From NCBI GenBank assembly GCA_944381325.1, contig CALWKS010000002.1, forward strand, positions 62,001-126,000: 64,000 nt of DNA. Direction: 5' to 3'. The notes under the pieces are model-generated. The model did not search any database and was not told the DNA's origin. It saw only the letters and a program-made list of their open reading frames with translations. A program made the translations under genes and the position numbers. This DNA comes from an uncultured Christensenellaceae bacterium (GTDB lineage: Bacteria > Bacillota > Clostridia > Christensenellales > UBA3700). Shown here piece by piece: positions 14,724 to 22,849 of this stretch (position 1 is the stretch's first letter; each line of letters opens with the position of its first letter).

Positions 14724-16197
14724 CCACCACGTTTTGCCCCGCTTCGAGCACATCGCCGATATCGGGGTTCTGAGCGGCAATCGCCTCTGGTGCCATACTA
14801 AGTTTTTTGGCGATATCCCACAAGGTTTCGCCCTGCTTTGCGTAATATACGCTGACAGCATCCTCGCACGGGCAGATCTCAGCTCCTTCTTCAACTCCGT
14901 CTATAGCGTTGATATGTCCGACGTCGTAATTGACCGCGCTTACGCATACCGTTGCGGAAACTTCTATCTCGCTGTCTCTCTTCACTTTCGCCGTAATGTC
15001 GCAAGCGGTTACGCTTATGCGCGCTTTGCATACTTCGCCGCATACTCCGACTTCTACAGAATACGGCAGATCTATATCCGCGCTTCTGAATTCCTCGTTG
15101 TCGTCACGGTATATCACGCAAACCGCAAGCACGCCTTCCACGGTGGCGACTCCGTCTTTAATATCTACAGTTGCAATCGAATTATCTTTCTCGATTGCGG
15201 ATACGATCCTGCTTACTCCGACCCCGTCCGCTCCCGCGTCCACGCTTCCGCTTATTCTCTCTCGCGTGCGCACTGCCTTGCAATAATCATCGTAAGACAA
15301 ACACAGACGCGATAATTTCAGTTCGCGAGAAGGACAATAGACGTCTATGGCAAGACTTGCTGAATAGTTCTCGGTAACAACTGCGGTAAGCGTTACGTCG
15401 ACTTTCACGTCAAACACGTTTTCAGTAGCTGAGCCGCCTATGATCAGCTTTGAATCCTTGACTTCTGCCCTTACGTCGTAACAAGCGCCTTCTTTGCCTT
15501 CAATTCTCTGAACGAACGGAAGCGTAAGGTTTTTCTGCACGCATTTACCGTCGCTTCTGTAAACTATCGTAACACAGACTTCGCCCTCGGCGAGTGCGCC
15601 CGCTCCGTCTTCTGTTACCTTGCAGACTGCCGCGCGTGAGTCGAAAACAAGCACCTTCTCGACGATTGCGCCTGTCGCATACTGCTCGTCTACAGATACG
15701 TCGGTCTCTGTGACGCCGATAAAGCGTGAAAAACAACTTTCGGCACGCTTTACGAATGCCCCTTCCGCGTCTTCGAGAAGCTCGTATTCGTTATGTACAA
15801 CTACCGACGGACACAGCTCAACCACCGTCTGAAGTTTTATAGTATCGCCTTCTACCGCAGCCTGTACGTCTACGACTTTTGCCGTAGCAATAACTGTTGC
15901 GCCGTCAACGGCTGAAGGGCACGCAACTGTCTTTGAAAAATCAGAAAGATAGTCTATGCTGTCCAGTTCCCCTTCGGGAGTCAGGTATACCGCCTTGACG
16001 TTGAGTCTGCCGCTTATCGCAGCCTGGCCGCCCGATGCAGTCGCGCGCAACGCTCCTACGTCCGCCCTTGCGGAAAGGACCTTGTCCGCGCCGCCCTTCA
16101 TTGCGGCGTCTATAGAACACGCAAGCACCGTTTGCTCGCACTTTTCACAGACAATTCTGTCGTTTTCGTACTTATTGAATTTGGTTTGAACAGTCAT
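14701..16197 (-). CDS. SPOCS- and LysM-domain spore morphogenesis protein, SipL-like
   Basis: A 498-residue protein with three beta-rich SPOCS (DUF3794) repeats over about 30-430 (for example A-T-A-K-V-V-D-V-Q-A and C-D-I-T-A-K-V-K) and a C-terminal LysM domain (V-Y-Y-A-K-Q-G-E-T-L-W-D-I-A-K-K-L ... Q-N-V-V-V-Y). This matches clostridial SipL in length and layout. SipL binds SpoIVA through LysM to anchor the coat and allow cortex formation. No signal peptide, as expected for a mother-cell cytoplasmic protein. The ATG at 16197 follows GGGGG; the frame runs on to 16248 without a better start. Located between veg and ispE. Confidence 0.85.
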   Translation of the reverse strand: MTVQTKFNKYENDRIVCEKCEQTVLACSIDAAMKGGADKVLSARADVGALRATASGGQAAISGRLNVKAVYLTPEGELDSIDYLSDFSKTVACPSAVDGATVIATAKVVDVQAAVEGDTIKLQTVVELCPSVVVHNEYELLEDAEGAFVKRAESCFSRFIGVTETDVSVDEQYATGAIVEKVLVFDSRAAVCKVTEDGAGALAEGEVCVTIVYRSDGKCVQKNLTLPFVQRIEGKEGACYDVRAEVKDSKLIIGGSATENVFDVKVDVTLTAVVTENYSASLAIDVYCPSRELKLSRLCLSYDDYCKAVRTRERISGSVDAGADGVGVSRIVSAIEKDNSIATVDIKDGVATVEGVLAVCVIYRDDNEEFRSADIDLPYSVEVGVCGEVCKARISVTACDITAKVKRDSEIEVSATVCVSAVNYDVGHINAIDGVEEGAEICPCEDAVSVYYAKQGETLWDIAKKLSMAPEAIAAQNPDIGDVLEAGQNVVVYREVAV

Positions 16198-16265
16198 ATT
16201 GCCCCCGTAAATTAGTTTTGTCAATAATAAGTATATTTGCCCTTTCACGGATTATTACAAAGAAA

Positions 16266-16289
16266 TAAAAAATGCCGCATATAGCGGCA
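16266..16289 (-). terminator. Terminator of veg
   Basis: Minus strand: TGCCGC-tata-TGCGGCA stem followed by six T, between the veg stop and the sipL-like start. Confidence 0.8.
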
Positions 16290-16309
16290 CTGTGATTGCT
16301 AAATAAATA

Positions 16310-16549
16310 TTATTGTTCTTCAGGAGGAAAAAACTTCACGCTCTTTGTCAATACGTCGCTGTAAGAAAAAGAGCTGACTTTTCCTTCTCTTTCTTTGAGC
16401 GTAAATATGCTGTCGTGAACTTCGTCTATTTTTCCGTACAGCTTCTCGATCTTGTTTCTGCCCCTGTTGACGACAACGATAATATCTCGTCCGGCAAGCA
16501 GTCCAACGCGCTTTTTTGCAAGATTTAAACCGTGAACAATTTCTCTCAT
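16310..16549 (-). CDS. veg: Veg family protein
   Basis: A 79-residue protein with the Veg pattern: L-N-L-A-K-K-R-V-G, then V-N-R-G-R-N-K and an SH3-like beta barrel ending S-F-S-Y-S-D-V-L-T. In B. subtilis veg lies close to ispE and is strongly expressed in vegetative cells; it has been linked to biofilm matrix expression. The order veg, spore gene, ispE recalls that neighbourhood. GAGG precedes the ATG by seven bases. Family call is strong, the role in this organism is not known. Confidence 0.93.
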   Translation of the reverse strand: MREIVHGLNLAKKRVGLLAGRDIIVVVNRGRNKIEKLYGKIDEVHDSIFTLKEREGKVSSFSYSDVLTKSVKFFPPEEQ

Positions 16550-16599
16550 AATCTGCCTCGTATCTATTGTTTCCCGACAGATAAAATTTATACTGCAAA

Positions 16600-16623
16600 G
16601 AAAACGCGCCTCTCGGCGCGTTT
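16600..16623 (-). terminator. Terminator of the DECD-box helicase gene
   Basis: Perfect stem AACGCGCC-tctc-GGCGCGTT; on the minus strand it is followed by TTTTCTTT. It separates the helicase gene from veg. Confidence 0.7.
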
Positions 16624-16694
16624 ATATACATTAATATAAATATCAATTTCTCTTTTTATCGAAATTAAGATTCAAGACAATTAAAGACTTTCAA

Positions 16695-18398
16695 TCAAAG
16701 TTTTTTAGTGCGTTTACCTCTCGGCTTCGGATTCTGCACCTGACCTTTCTTGTTGAGCACCACTCCCTTTCTTACTCCTGAACGTTTCTTTCCTTCAGAT
16801 TTATCGTGAGCTTCTGCTCTCTTATTGTTGTTGCCGCCTTTACTGTCTTTTTTAAATCCTTTGCCAGCTTTTCCTCTGACCTGTTTATCTGTGCCGCCTT
16901 TGCTCTTTTCTTCCTTGCGTGCAAAAGTTTTGCTTTGCTTTTTCTCTTTGTTTTCTGCTTCTTCTGACGCAATTTCCACGTTTATTTTGCGCGTGCCTAC
17001 TGTAAGACCTTTTAAAGCCGGGACTTTTTCAGCTTCGTCTTCGGTAACCTGAACGAAAGAATACGTATCCCTTATCTTTACGTCAATTATCTTATATTCG
17101 TTTACTCCCGCTTTTGAACATACAAGCCTTACGAGTGTGGGCTTGTCAAGCATATCTTTTTTGCCTATATTGATAAAATAGCGCACAGAGTGCTCTCTAT
17201 CTCTTTGCCTTGCCTCTGCATCACGCTTGTTTGAGCCGTCTTTAGGCAATGTGTAGCTTGCGGAATAATCGAAGTCAAGTTCTATCGGAGTGATTTCAAC
17301 CCCCGTTCTCCTGATATATGCCTGAATATAAGAAAGCTGATATGCTTCCGCAAACGTGTACGCCGCGCCTTTTCTGAATGCGCGTGCCGTTCTTCCTATT
17401 CTGTGCACATAATAATCTTCGTCAGCGGGAGGATCGAAATTTATTACCGCGTCTACGTCGTCGACGTCAATTCCTCTTGCCGAAACGTCTGTGCTTACCA
17501 GCATAGAGTATTTCCCTTCACGGTAACCTTTCATCGCAGCATTACGCTCTCTCTGTTCGAGATCGCCGTGCAGCAGGCAACATTCTATACCCCTGCTCTT
17601 CATTGCCTGCGCAAGTTTCTCTGCTCTGAATTTTGTATTGCAGAAAACTATCGTGCGCGCGAGATTATACTTCTTTATTAAAGTAGTCAGACATTCTACC
17701 CTCTGACTGTCTTTGAGCAGAATGTAATACTGTTCAACGTCAGGCACTTCTTTTCCGCCGCACTCTGCCTGAACTGTAACTGGATCTTTCATAAGCTCGT
17801 CGCAAAGTGTCTCGATCGCTTTGGGTATCGTAGCAGAAAAAACAAGATTTTGCCTGTCCGTGTTTGTTTTTGACACTATTTTCCTGATGTCTCCGATAAA
17901 GCCCATATCAAGCATAACGTCGCATTCGTCAAGAACAAGAGTTTTCAGATCCTTGAGCTTTACCGTCTTGCGCTCTATATGATCAAGCACTCTGCCAACG
18001 GTGCCGACAACGATCTGAGGCTTTTTTCTCAGCAAAAACAACTGTCTCTGAATGTCCTGTCCGCCGTAAAGCACAGCCGTGCGTATGCCCTCGGTGTACT
18101 TTGTAGCGCTCTTTATCACATCGCCTATCTGAAGCGCAAGCTCTCTTGTCGGGCAAAGTATAAGCGCGCCCACCGTCTTAGAACTTACATCCGCGGCTTT
18201 TAACAGCGGAAGAACGTATGCAAGTGTTTTGCCCGTGCCTGTAGGCGCTTTTGCTATTACGTCAGCACCTTCGCATGCAAGCGGGATCACCTTCTGCTGT
18301 ATCTCGGTGGGAGTAATAACGCCCTCTTCTTCAAGTGCGCGTACTACCGTCTGTGAAAGTCCGAAATTCTTAAAATCTTTGTATACAACCGTTTCCAT
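16695..18398 (-). CDS. DEAD-box-type RNA helicase with DECD box and basic tail
   Basis: A 567-residue protein: motif I A-P-T-G-T-G-K-T (51-58), Ia P-T-R-E-L-A, motif II D-E-C-D (157-160) in place of D-E-A-D, S-A-T, then a second RecA lobe with H-R-I-G-R-T-A-R. Residues about 405-480 form a DbpA/CsdA-type RNA-binding domain, and about 490-567 is a Lys/Gly/Arg-rich tail. Such enzymes unwind RNA during ribosome assembly, mRNA decay and cold adaptation. The ATG at 18398 has no Shine-Dalgarno sequence and sits six bases after a -10 box, implying a leaderless message; an in-frame TTG at 18416 lies inside the promoter. Confidence 0.92.
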   Translation of the reverse strand: METVVYKDFKNFGLSQTVVRALEEEGVITPTEIQQKVIPLACEGADVIAKAPTGTGKTLAYVLPLLKAADVSSKTVGALILCPTRELALQIGDVIKSATKYTEGIRTAVLYGGQDIQRQLFLLRKKPQIVVGTVGRVLDHIERKTVKLKDLKTLVLDECDVMLDMGFIGDIRKIVSKTNTDRQNLVFSATIPKAIETLCDELMKDPVTVQAECGGKEVPDVEQYYILLKDSQRVECLTTLIKKYNLARTIVFCNTKFRAEKLAQAMKSRGIECCLLHGDLEQRERNAAMKGYREGKYSMLVSTDVSARGIDVDDVDAVINFDPPADEDYYVHRIGRTARAFRKGAAYTFAEAYQLSYIQAYIRRTGVEITPIELDFDYSASYTLPKDGSNKRDAEARQRDREHSVRYFINIGKKDMLDKPTLVRLVCSKAGVNEYKIIDVKIRDTYSFVQVTEDEAEKVPALKGLTVGTRKINVEIASEEAENKEKKQSKTFARKEEKSKGGTDKQVRGKAGKGFKKDSKGGNNNKRAEAHDKSEGKKRSGVRKGVVLNKKGQVQNPKPRGKRTKKL

Positions 18399-18404
18399 AC
18401 GTTT

Positions 18405-18432
18405 ATCATACAACAAAACTTGATTTTTTCAA
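18405..18432 (-). promoter_or_regulatory. Leaderless-type promoter of the helicase gene
   Basis: Minus strand: -35 TTGAAA (18427-18432), 16-base spacer, -10 TATGAT (18405-18410), then six bases to the ATG. Confidence 0.6.
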
Positions 18433-18448
18433 AATAAAATAATATAAT
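18420..18448 (+). promoter_or_regulatory. Leaderless-type promoter of the SDR gene
   Basis: -35 TTGATT (18420-18425), 17-base spacer, -10 TATAAT (18443-18448), then six bases to the ATG at 18455. Its -35 is almost back to back with that of the divergent helicase promoter, so the two probably compete. Confidence 0.68.
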
Positions 18449-18454
18449 CGGATT

Positions 18455-19183
18455 ATGAAAACTGTACTTGTAAGCGGCGGGTCCAGAGGAATAGGGCGCG
18501 CCATAGTCAAACTGGCGGCAAAGACAGGTTACGCCGTGGCGTTCACTTACAGAAAAAGCGACGGCGATGCGGCTGAACTTGTGGCAGAACTTGCAAAAGA
18601 CGGCTGCATGGTCAGCGCTTATAAAGCGGATTCTTCCGATTCAGACGCTCTTAAAAGAGTTGTCGAAGACGTAACCGCGCGCTTCGGAGGAATTTACGCT
18701 CTTATCAATAATGCCGCAGAATCTGTTATCGCTCCCCTTATAGATATGCCTGATGACGAAATATCACGTCTTCTTTCAGTAAACCTGGAAGGCGCGATAA
18801 AGCTTACTAAGCTTGTCTATCCCGTTATGATTTCTGCCCGCGAAGGCAAAATCGTAAATATATCTTCCGTATGGGGTATTTCAGGCGCTTCGTGCGAAAG
18901 CGTGTACAGCGCTTCCAAAGGCGGACTTATCTCCTTCTCTAAAGCTATGGCAAAAGAACTTGCCCCGTCAGGCATTACCGTGAACTGCGTCTGCCCGGGA
19001 GTCATAGATACTGAAATGAACGCACACCTTTCCGAAAACGATATAAGCACGCTTAAAGAAGAAATTCCTTTCGGCCGCTTGGGAAAAGCCGAAGAAATTG
19101 CTGAAGCCGTAATGTTTTTTGTAAACGGCGCAGAGTACGTAACCGGTCAGACGATTTGCGTAGACGGCGGCTTTATCGTCTAA
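18455..19183 (+). CDS. SDR family oxidoreductase, FabG-like
   Basis: A 242-residue classical short-chain dehydrogenase: nucleotide loop S-G-G-S-R-G-I-G (7-14), N-N-A-A (85-88), catalytic Ser138, Tyr151 and Lys155 in Y-S-A-S-K, and a C-terminal T-G-Q-T-I-C-V-D-G-G. It resembles 3-oxoacyl-ACP reductase (FabG), which reduces beta-ketoacyl-ACP with NADPH, but it stands alone without fatty-acid genes, so the substrate is open. The N-terminus M-K-T-V-L-V-S-G-G-S fits the family, yet no ribosome binding site exists; the -10 box ends six bases before the ATG, implying a leaderless mRNA. Confidence 0.9.
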   Translation: MKTVLVSGGSRGIGRAIVKLAAKTGYAVAFTYRKSDGDAAELVAELAKDGCMVSAYKADSSDSDALKRVVEDVTARFGGIYALINNAAESVIAPLIDMPDDEISRLLSVNLEGAIKLTKLVYPVMISAREGKIVNISSVWGISGASCESVYSASKGGLISFSKAMAKELAPSGITVNCVCPGVIDTEMNAHLSENDISTLKEEIPFGRLGKAEEIAEAVMFFVNGAEYVTGQTICVDGGFIV

Positions 19184-19214
19184 AAAGCTCTTAAATTAAG
19201 GTTATCAAAAACAA

Positions 19215-19250
19215 AGAAAAATGTCTTTTTATGGCATTTTTTTCTTTTTT
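19215..19250 (+). terminator. Terminator of the SDR gene
   Basis: Stem of about 8 bp (AAAATGTC with GGCATTTT, one G-T pair) followed by a long T-rich run. Confidence 0.7.
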
Positions 19251-19285
19251 ATTGGCAGTTTTTGCAATTTTTTGGCTAAAAGCTA

Positions 19286-19314
19286 TTGACAAATTTTATT
19301 TGATATAGTAAATT
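19286..19314 (+). promoter_or_regulatory. Promoter of the candidate small RNA
   Basis: -35 TTGACA (19286-19291), 17-base spacer, TAAATT (19309-19314, four of six matches). It lies downstream of the SDR terminator and has no gene behind it other than the candidate RNA. Confidence 0.5.
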
Positions 19315-19320
19315 ATAAGT

Positions 19321-19391
19321 ACTTTCCGATAGGAAAGGCGTTGAGAGAGAGCGGTCGTTTCCCATTGCGTTTGCGATCGTTTTCTTTTTTT
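19321..19391 (+). ncRNA. Candidate small RNA of about 70 bases
   Basis: No ORF, but two ordered hairpins: CTTTCC-gata-GGAAAG (19322-19337, perfect 6 bp) and AGCGGTCG/CGATCGTT (19350-19357 with 19374-19381, two G-T pairs) followed by TTTCTTTTTTT. A purine-rich single-stranded stretch TTGAGAGAGAG lies between them. A promoter stands directly upstream, and the SDR gene already has its own terminator, so this reads as an independent transcript. I do not recognise an RNA family. Confidence 0.48.
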
Positions 19392-19470
19392 ATTCTCATT
19401 TTTTATTCAATGTCAAAAAATGTCGGTTAAAATCATATAATAAATTATGCACTAAACAATAAAATACAAC

Positions 19471-19503
19471 AAAAAAACGGGCTTCCTGAATACAGAAGCC
19501 CGT
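19471..19503 (-). terminator. Terminator of the Wzz-like gene
   Basis: Minus strand: perfect 9-bp stem ACGGGCTTC/GAAGCCCGT followed by seven T. Confidence 0.88.
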
Positions 19504-19521
19504 TGACTTTATTGAGTTTTT

Positions 19522-20892
19522 TTATTCTTTCTTCTCGCTTGCTTCAGTTGAAGCAGATTCTGTTACAACTGCTACGTTGAGACTTGCAAGATATCTGTTT
19601 CTGCTTCTGACAAAACCTATCAGAGCCGCAAGAACAACCGCAAGCACAATAATTAACATCATTACGGTATTTGAAATAGCCGACGATGAAGAGACGTAAG
19701 CCGGCGTTATCATATTTGCCGAAGAAGCCGAAGACAAACCGCTCTTATTATAATCTCCTACCATATCGTTGTATATTTCTATCATCTGAACAGTTGAAGA
19801 AACCAGCAGAGAGACTTTATTGTCCGCTTCAGCTATCATCTTTGCCTTATCATCTTCAGAAGCCTGAGGAAACTCTGTTGCAGAATCGAAAGTGGTTTGT
19901 TTATTAAGCCAATAATTATATGTCGAGCTTGCTTCAGATGCCAGCTTTACAGCTTCAACATATTTATTAAGGAAGTTGAAATAAGAAGTCTGATCTTCAA
20001 CTACTATTGTCTGACCGTCGATAGTACCGGTAAAAGAACCGTTTGCGGTTACCTGATCTACCACTTCCTTCCACTTGCTGGCAGTTTCTTCATACTTAAC
20101 CTGCTCGCTCTGAGCAAGATTTAATCTCATCTTGATATATTCGCTTGCAGAAAGCCCTGTTGTCGACTTTGTAATACCTTTTATCGTAATATATCCGTCA
20201 AAGGATTCAAGCTGACTCTGAATAGACTCAAGCACTGAAATAAAGTCTGCAAAAGACATATTTGTCGAACTGGAAACAAAAGTCGTAGAACGTGACGCGA
20301 GAGACTCGGCAGTTGCCATCATCGCATTGATTTTCGTGTCTATTTCATAAGCGATTTCAACATAATCGCTTGAAGTGTAGTCCGCAAAAGCCTGCTCGTT
20401 CTCAGTATTGACGGGAGTGTTTGTATTTTTGAGATTGTAAGAAGTAATAAAGTTTGCAATTATCTGATTGAGAATCTGGGTGCACTTTTGCTCTGTCAAT
20501 CCGTCAATTTCAGACATTGTGACATTATAACTGCTCGGAACAAAAGGAGTGTCGCTGTCTGTCTGATTGCTGTAAACAATAGGGGTAATCGAAAGTGCGG
20601 CTCTGATATCGTCAACGTAACCGGGGATTTCTTCCTCTTTCATACCGAGATCGTTGAGCGATTTGGTTATATTTTCAGACGAATTGAGAATTGCGAGGTC
20701 ATTCGAGTCAACTGAATTGACAAAACCTATCTTAGCGCGATAAACGTTCGTCGTAGCAAATGTTTTTACTATTGCCGCAACAGAACCGAACACTATCGCC
20801 GCGACCAAAACATAGATGAGAATAGTAAGCCAACCTTTTTTGAAGACTTCTGTCATCTGTTTCAGCGTAAATTCTTTCTTATCTTCCTGCAT
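19522..20892 (-). CDS. Wzz-like two-transmembrane envelope protein
   Basis: A 456-residue protein with membrane segments near 20-42 and 409-433 and a long extracytoplasmic, helix-rich, serine-rich region between them. This layout, with the short cytosolic N-terminus before the first segment, resembles Wzz/polysaccharide co-polymerase (chain length determinant) proteins that set polymer length in capsule or exopolysaccharide export. The usual proline-rich motif before the second segment is not evident and no polysaccharide genes are adjacent, so the assignment is tentative. A clear GGAGGT ribosome binding site precedes the ATG. Monocistronic. Confidence 0.6.
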   Translation of the reverse strand: MQEDKKEFTLKQMTEVFKKGWLTILIYVLVAAIVFGSVAAIVKTFATTNVYRAKIGFVNSVDSNDLAILNSSENITKSLNDLGMKEEEIPGYVDDIRAALSITPIVYSNQTDSDTPFVPSSYNVTMSEIDGLTEQKCTQILNQIIANFITSYNLKNTNTPVNTENEQAFADYTSSDYVEIAYEIDTKINAMMATAESLASRSTTFVSSSTNMSFADFISVLESIQSQLESFDGYITIKGITKSTTGLSASEYIKMRLNLAQSEQVKYEETASKWKEVVDQVTANGSFTGTIDGQTIVVEDQTSYFNFLNKYVEAVKLASEASSTYNYWLNKQTTFDSATEFPQASEDDKAKMIAEADNKVSLLVSSTVQMIEIYNDMVGDYNKSGLSSASSANMITPAYVSSSSAISNTVMMLIIVLAVVLAALIGFVRSRNRYLASLNVAVVTESASTEASEKKE

Positions 20893-20930
20893 ACCAACCT
20901 CCGAATTAACATATGGTGCAATTAAAATAT

Positions 20931-20959
20931 AAAATACAAGGTATTAACTACATTGTAAA
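20931..20959 (-). promoter_or_regulatory. Promoter of the Wzz-like gene
   Basis: Minus strand: -35 TTTACA (20954-20959), 17-base spacer, -10 TATTTT (20931-20936), in an AT-rich stretch. Confidence 0.5.
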
Positions 20960-21056
20960 ACAATTTTCGTTATTTGTCGACAATATTTTATGTAATTTTA
21001 CATAATTATATTTAAAGTAAATTTAAAATTTCTTTATTTTGTAGGAAATTATGAAA

Positions 21057-21081
21057 ATAAAAAAGTCGGGTCAATCCCGAC
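21057..21081 (-). terminator. Terminator overlapping the queH stop codon
   Basis: Minus strand: GTCGGG-attga-CCCGAC followed by six T. The first arm lies in the last codons of queH and the loop contains its TGA. Confidence 0.85.
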
Positions 21082-21670
21082 GTGAGAAAGCGCACCCGCA
21101 ATAATTCTGTCTGTATAGTCCCGCTTCTTTGGCAAGTCTTACAGACTTCAGATAACCGTCTTTTTTCTTGAAGTCTGACGGAAAGAACTTGACGCCGTAC
21201 TTTTCAGCCTTTGCTTCTCCTATCCTGTTGATAAGTTCGGCATTCTTATGCGGGCTTACGGTAAGCGTTGTGCAAAACCAGTCAAAGCCCCTTTCTTTCG
21301 CAACTTTTGCGCAATAATCGAGTCTTAAATCAAAACACTTTTCACAGCGCGCACCGCCTTCTTCGCAGCTTTCAAAGCCTTTTACCGCCTGATAAAAAAC
21401 CGAAGGCTCATAATCGCAGATCTCGCATTTGACGTTTTTAAGATAATCTCGCACATAGCGCGCCTGTTCAGCGGCACGCAATGAATATTCTTCTTCCGGA
21501 GCGATATTGGGATTGTAGAACAGAACGGTAAGATCAAAAGCTTCTGCAAGATACTCTATACACGCCGTACTGCAAGGACCGCAACAGCTGTGCAGAAGCA
21601 TACTCTGCTTTTCGCCACGTTCTGTCAGCGCACGCTTTATTTCGTCAGCGCGTTTTATATACTCTTTCAA
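21071..21670 (-). CDS. queH: Epoxyqueuosine reductase QueH
   Basis: A 199-residue DUF208 protein. Cysteine motifs L-H-S-C-C-G-P-C (Cys29, 30, 33), C-E-K-C (Cys109, 112) and N-Y-C-G-C (Cys191, 193), plus F-Y-N-P-N-I, T-T-L-T-V-S-P-H-K and F-F-P-S-D-F-K-K-K, identify QueH, which reduces epoxyqueuosine to queuosine in tRNA at the wobble base using an Fe-S cluster. It starts at a TTG overlapping the upstream stop (TTGA), five bases after GGAGG. It is the last gene of a four-gene operon otherwise unrelated to tRNA modification, so it may simply be carried along. Confidence 0.94.
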   Translation of the reverse strand: MKEYIKRADEIKRALTERGEKQSMLLHSCCGPCSTACIEYLAEAFDLTVLFYNPNIAPEEEYSLRAAEQARYVRDYLKNVKCEICDYEPSVFYQAVKGFESCEEGGARCEKCFDLRLDYCAKVAKERGFDWFCTTLTVSPHKNAELINRIGEAKAEKYGVKFFPSDFKKKDGYLKSVRLAKEAGLYRQNYCGCAFSRRD

Positions 21671-22848
21671 AACGCCTCCTCGAGAAGTCTGACTATCGTT
21701 GTATAGTTATTATGCGGATCGCTGCCCCTGTATCTGTTTATTACAGCGTCTGCAAGTTTTACGAAGTCGCCTTTTTCAATGCCCAGCTCGTGCAATCCCG
21801 TCGGAATCTGTGCAAGTTCTGTAACTTTGCTCCAGAATTCTTTGAGTGTATCGTATGCGACAATATCTCTAGACTTAGCGTTGGAAAGCGCGTACTGTTC
21901 TTCGCCCACGATAGGCATAAGCACGCTTTTAAACACTCTTTCCTGCCCCATTTTTTCTTTGTAATAAACAGGGAAAATCACTGAAAGGATCTTTAATACG
22001 CTGTTGCCCGTCTTTATAGCCAGCTCATTTGTCATATCTCTCAGAAGACTTTCTTCTATCATGTAATAAGTAACGCCGGCGTTTATTATCGACGAATAAA
22101 TGCTTATTCGGTAATCGGCGTTGGAATTGTGTCTCATCGCAGGCAAAAGCTCGTTTATAACAGTATGGACGGCACTTGTAGCATAAGCAAGCGCAAAGGG
22201 ATTTGCCGAATTGTCGACAAAACCTTTAACGCCCATAGCAAGCGCTCCCAGTCCTGCCGTTGCCATAGCTTTAGCAGGCATTATGTCTGTAAGTCTGACG
22301 TCAAGAATAACCGCGCTCGCTCTTGTCAGAACGCTGTTGAAATTGTAGAAAAGATTATTCTTTTCATCGAATATCATAGCTCTGTCGGTCGCTTCTATAC
22401 CGCACGGAATGTCTGACGGAAGTATGAACAACGGCAGATCCGAATAAGAGATCTTATCTGCGTCCATATCCGCTTTATGGTTGAAATATACAAAGTCGCC
22501 TACGCCCTGCAAAAGCATAAGCTTGGCAACTTTAGCACACTGAGCAACGTTCTCTCCTCCCAGCGCAATAATCCCGTCGCAGCCGTGAGTCTTGTAAAGA
22601 TTGACGATGTCGTCGCAGTCCTTGGGGGAAGCAACTTCAGAAATTTTATAATATGTCGCGCCGAATTCAATGAGATCGTTGTCCATAGCGCGTCTTACTT
22701 CTTTAGCAAAGCCCAGTCTGTGAGATCTCTCGTCCGAAATGAAAAGCGGACGCGTGCAATCTCTTTCTCTGAGTTCGAAAGGCAGATTGTCCAGAGCGTG
22801 GTCTCCGCAAAGAATTTTTACGTCATTGGAAAAAGTGAAAGTACTCAT
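21667..22848 (-). CDS. Iron-ADH-fold protein with degenerate active site (paralogue B)
   Basis: A 393-residue protein with the overall plan of group III iron-containing alcohol dehydrogenases: an N-terminal dinucleotide half and a C-terminal helical half. Key motifs are altered. The GGGS loop reads A-L-G-G-E-N, and the metal-site helix that normally carries D-x-x-x-H reads G-L-G-A-L-A-M-G. I find no counterparts to the two downstream ligand histidines. It is therefore unlikely to be an ordinary Fe or Zn dehydrogenase; it may be a pseudo-enzyme, a binding subunit, or use another chemistry. It starts one base after the stop of paralogue A and overlaps queH by four bases. Confidence 0.72.
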   Translation of the reverse strand: MSTFTFSNDVKILCGDHALDNLPFELRERDCTRPLFISDERSHRLGFAKEVRRAMDNDLIEFGATYYKISEVASPKDCDDIVNLYKTHGCDGIIALGGENVAQCAKVAKLMLLQGVGDFVYFNHKADMDADKISYSDLPLFILPSDIPCGIEATDRAMIFDEKNNLFYNFNSVLTRASAVILDVRLTDIMPAKAMATAGLGALAMGVKGFVDNSANPFALAYATSAVHTVINELLPAMRHNSNADYRISIYSSIINAGVTYYMIEESLLRDMTNELAIKTGNSVLKILSVIFPVYYKEKMGQERVFKSVLMPIVGEEQYALSNAKSRDIVAYDTLKEFWSKVTELAQIPTGLHELGIEKGDFVKLADAVINRYRGSDPHNNYTTIVRLLEEAF

Positions 22849-22849
22849 A

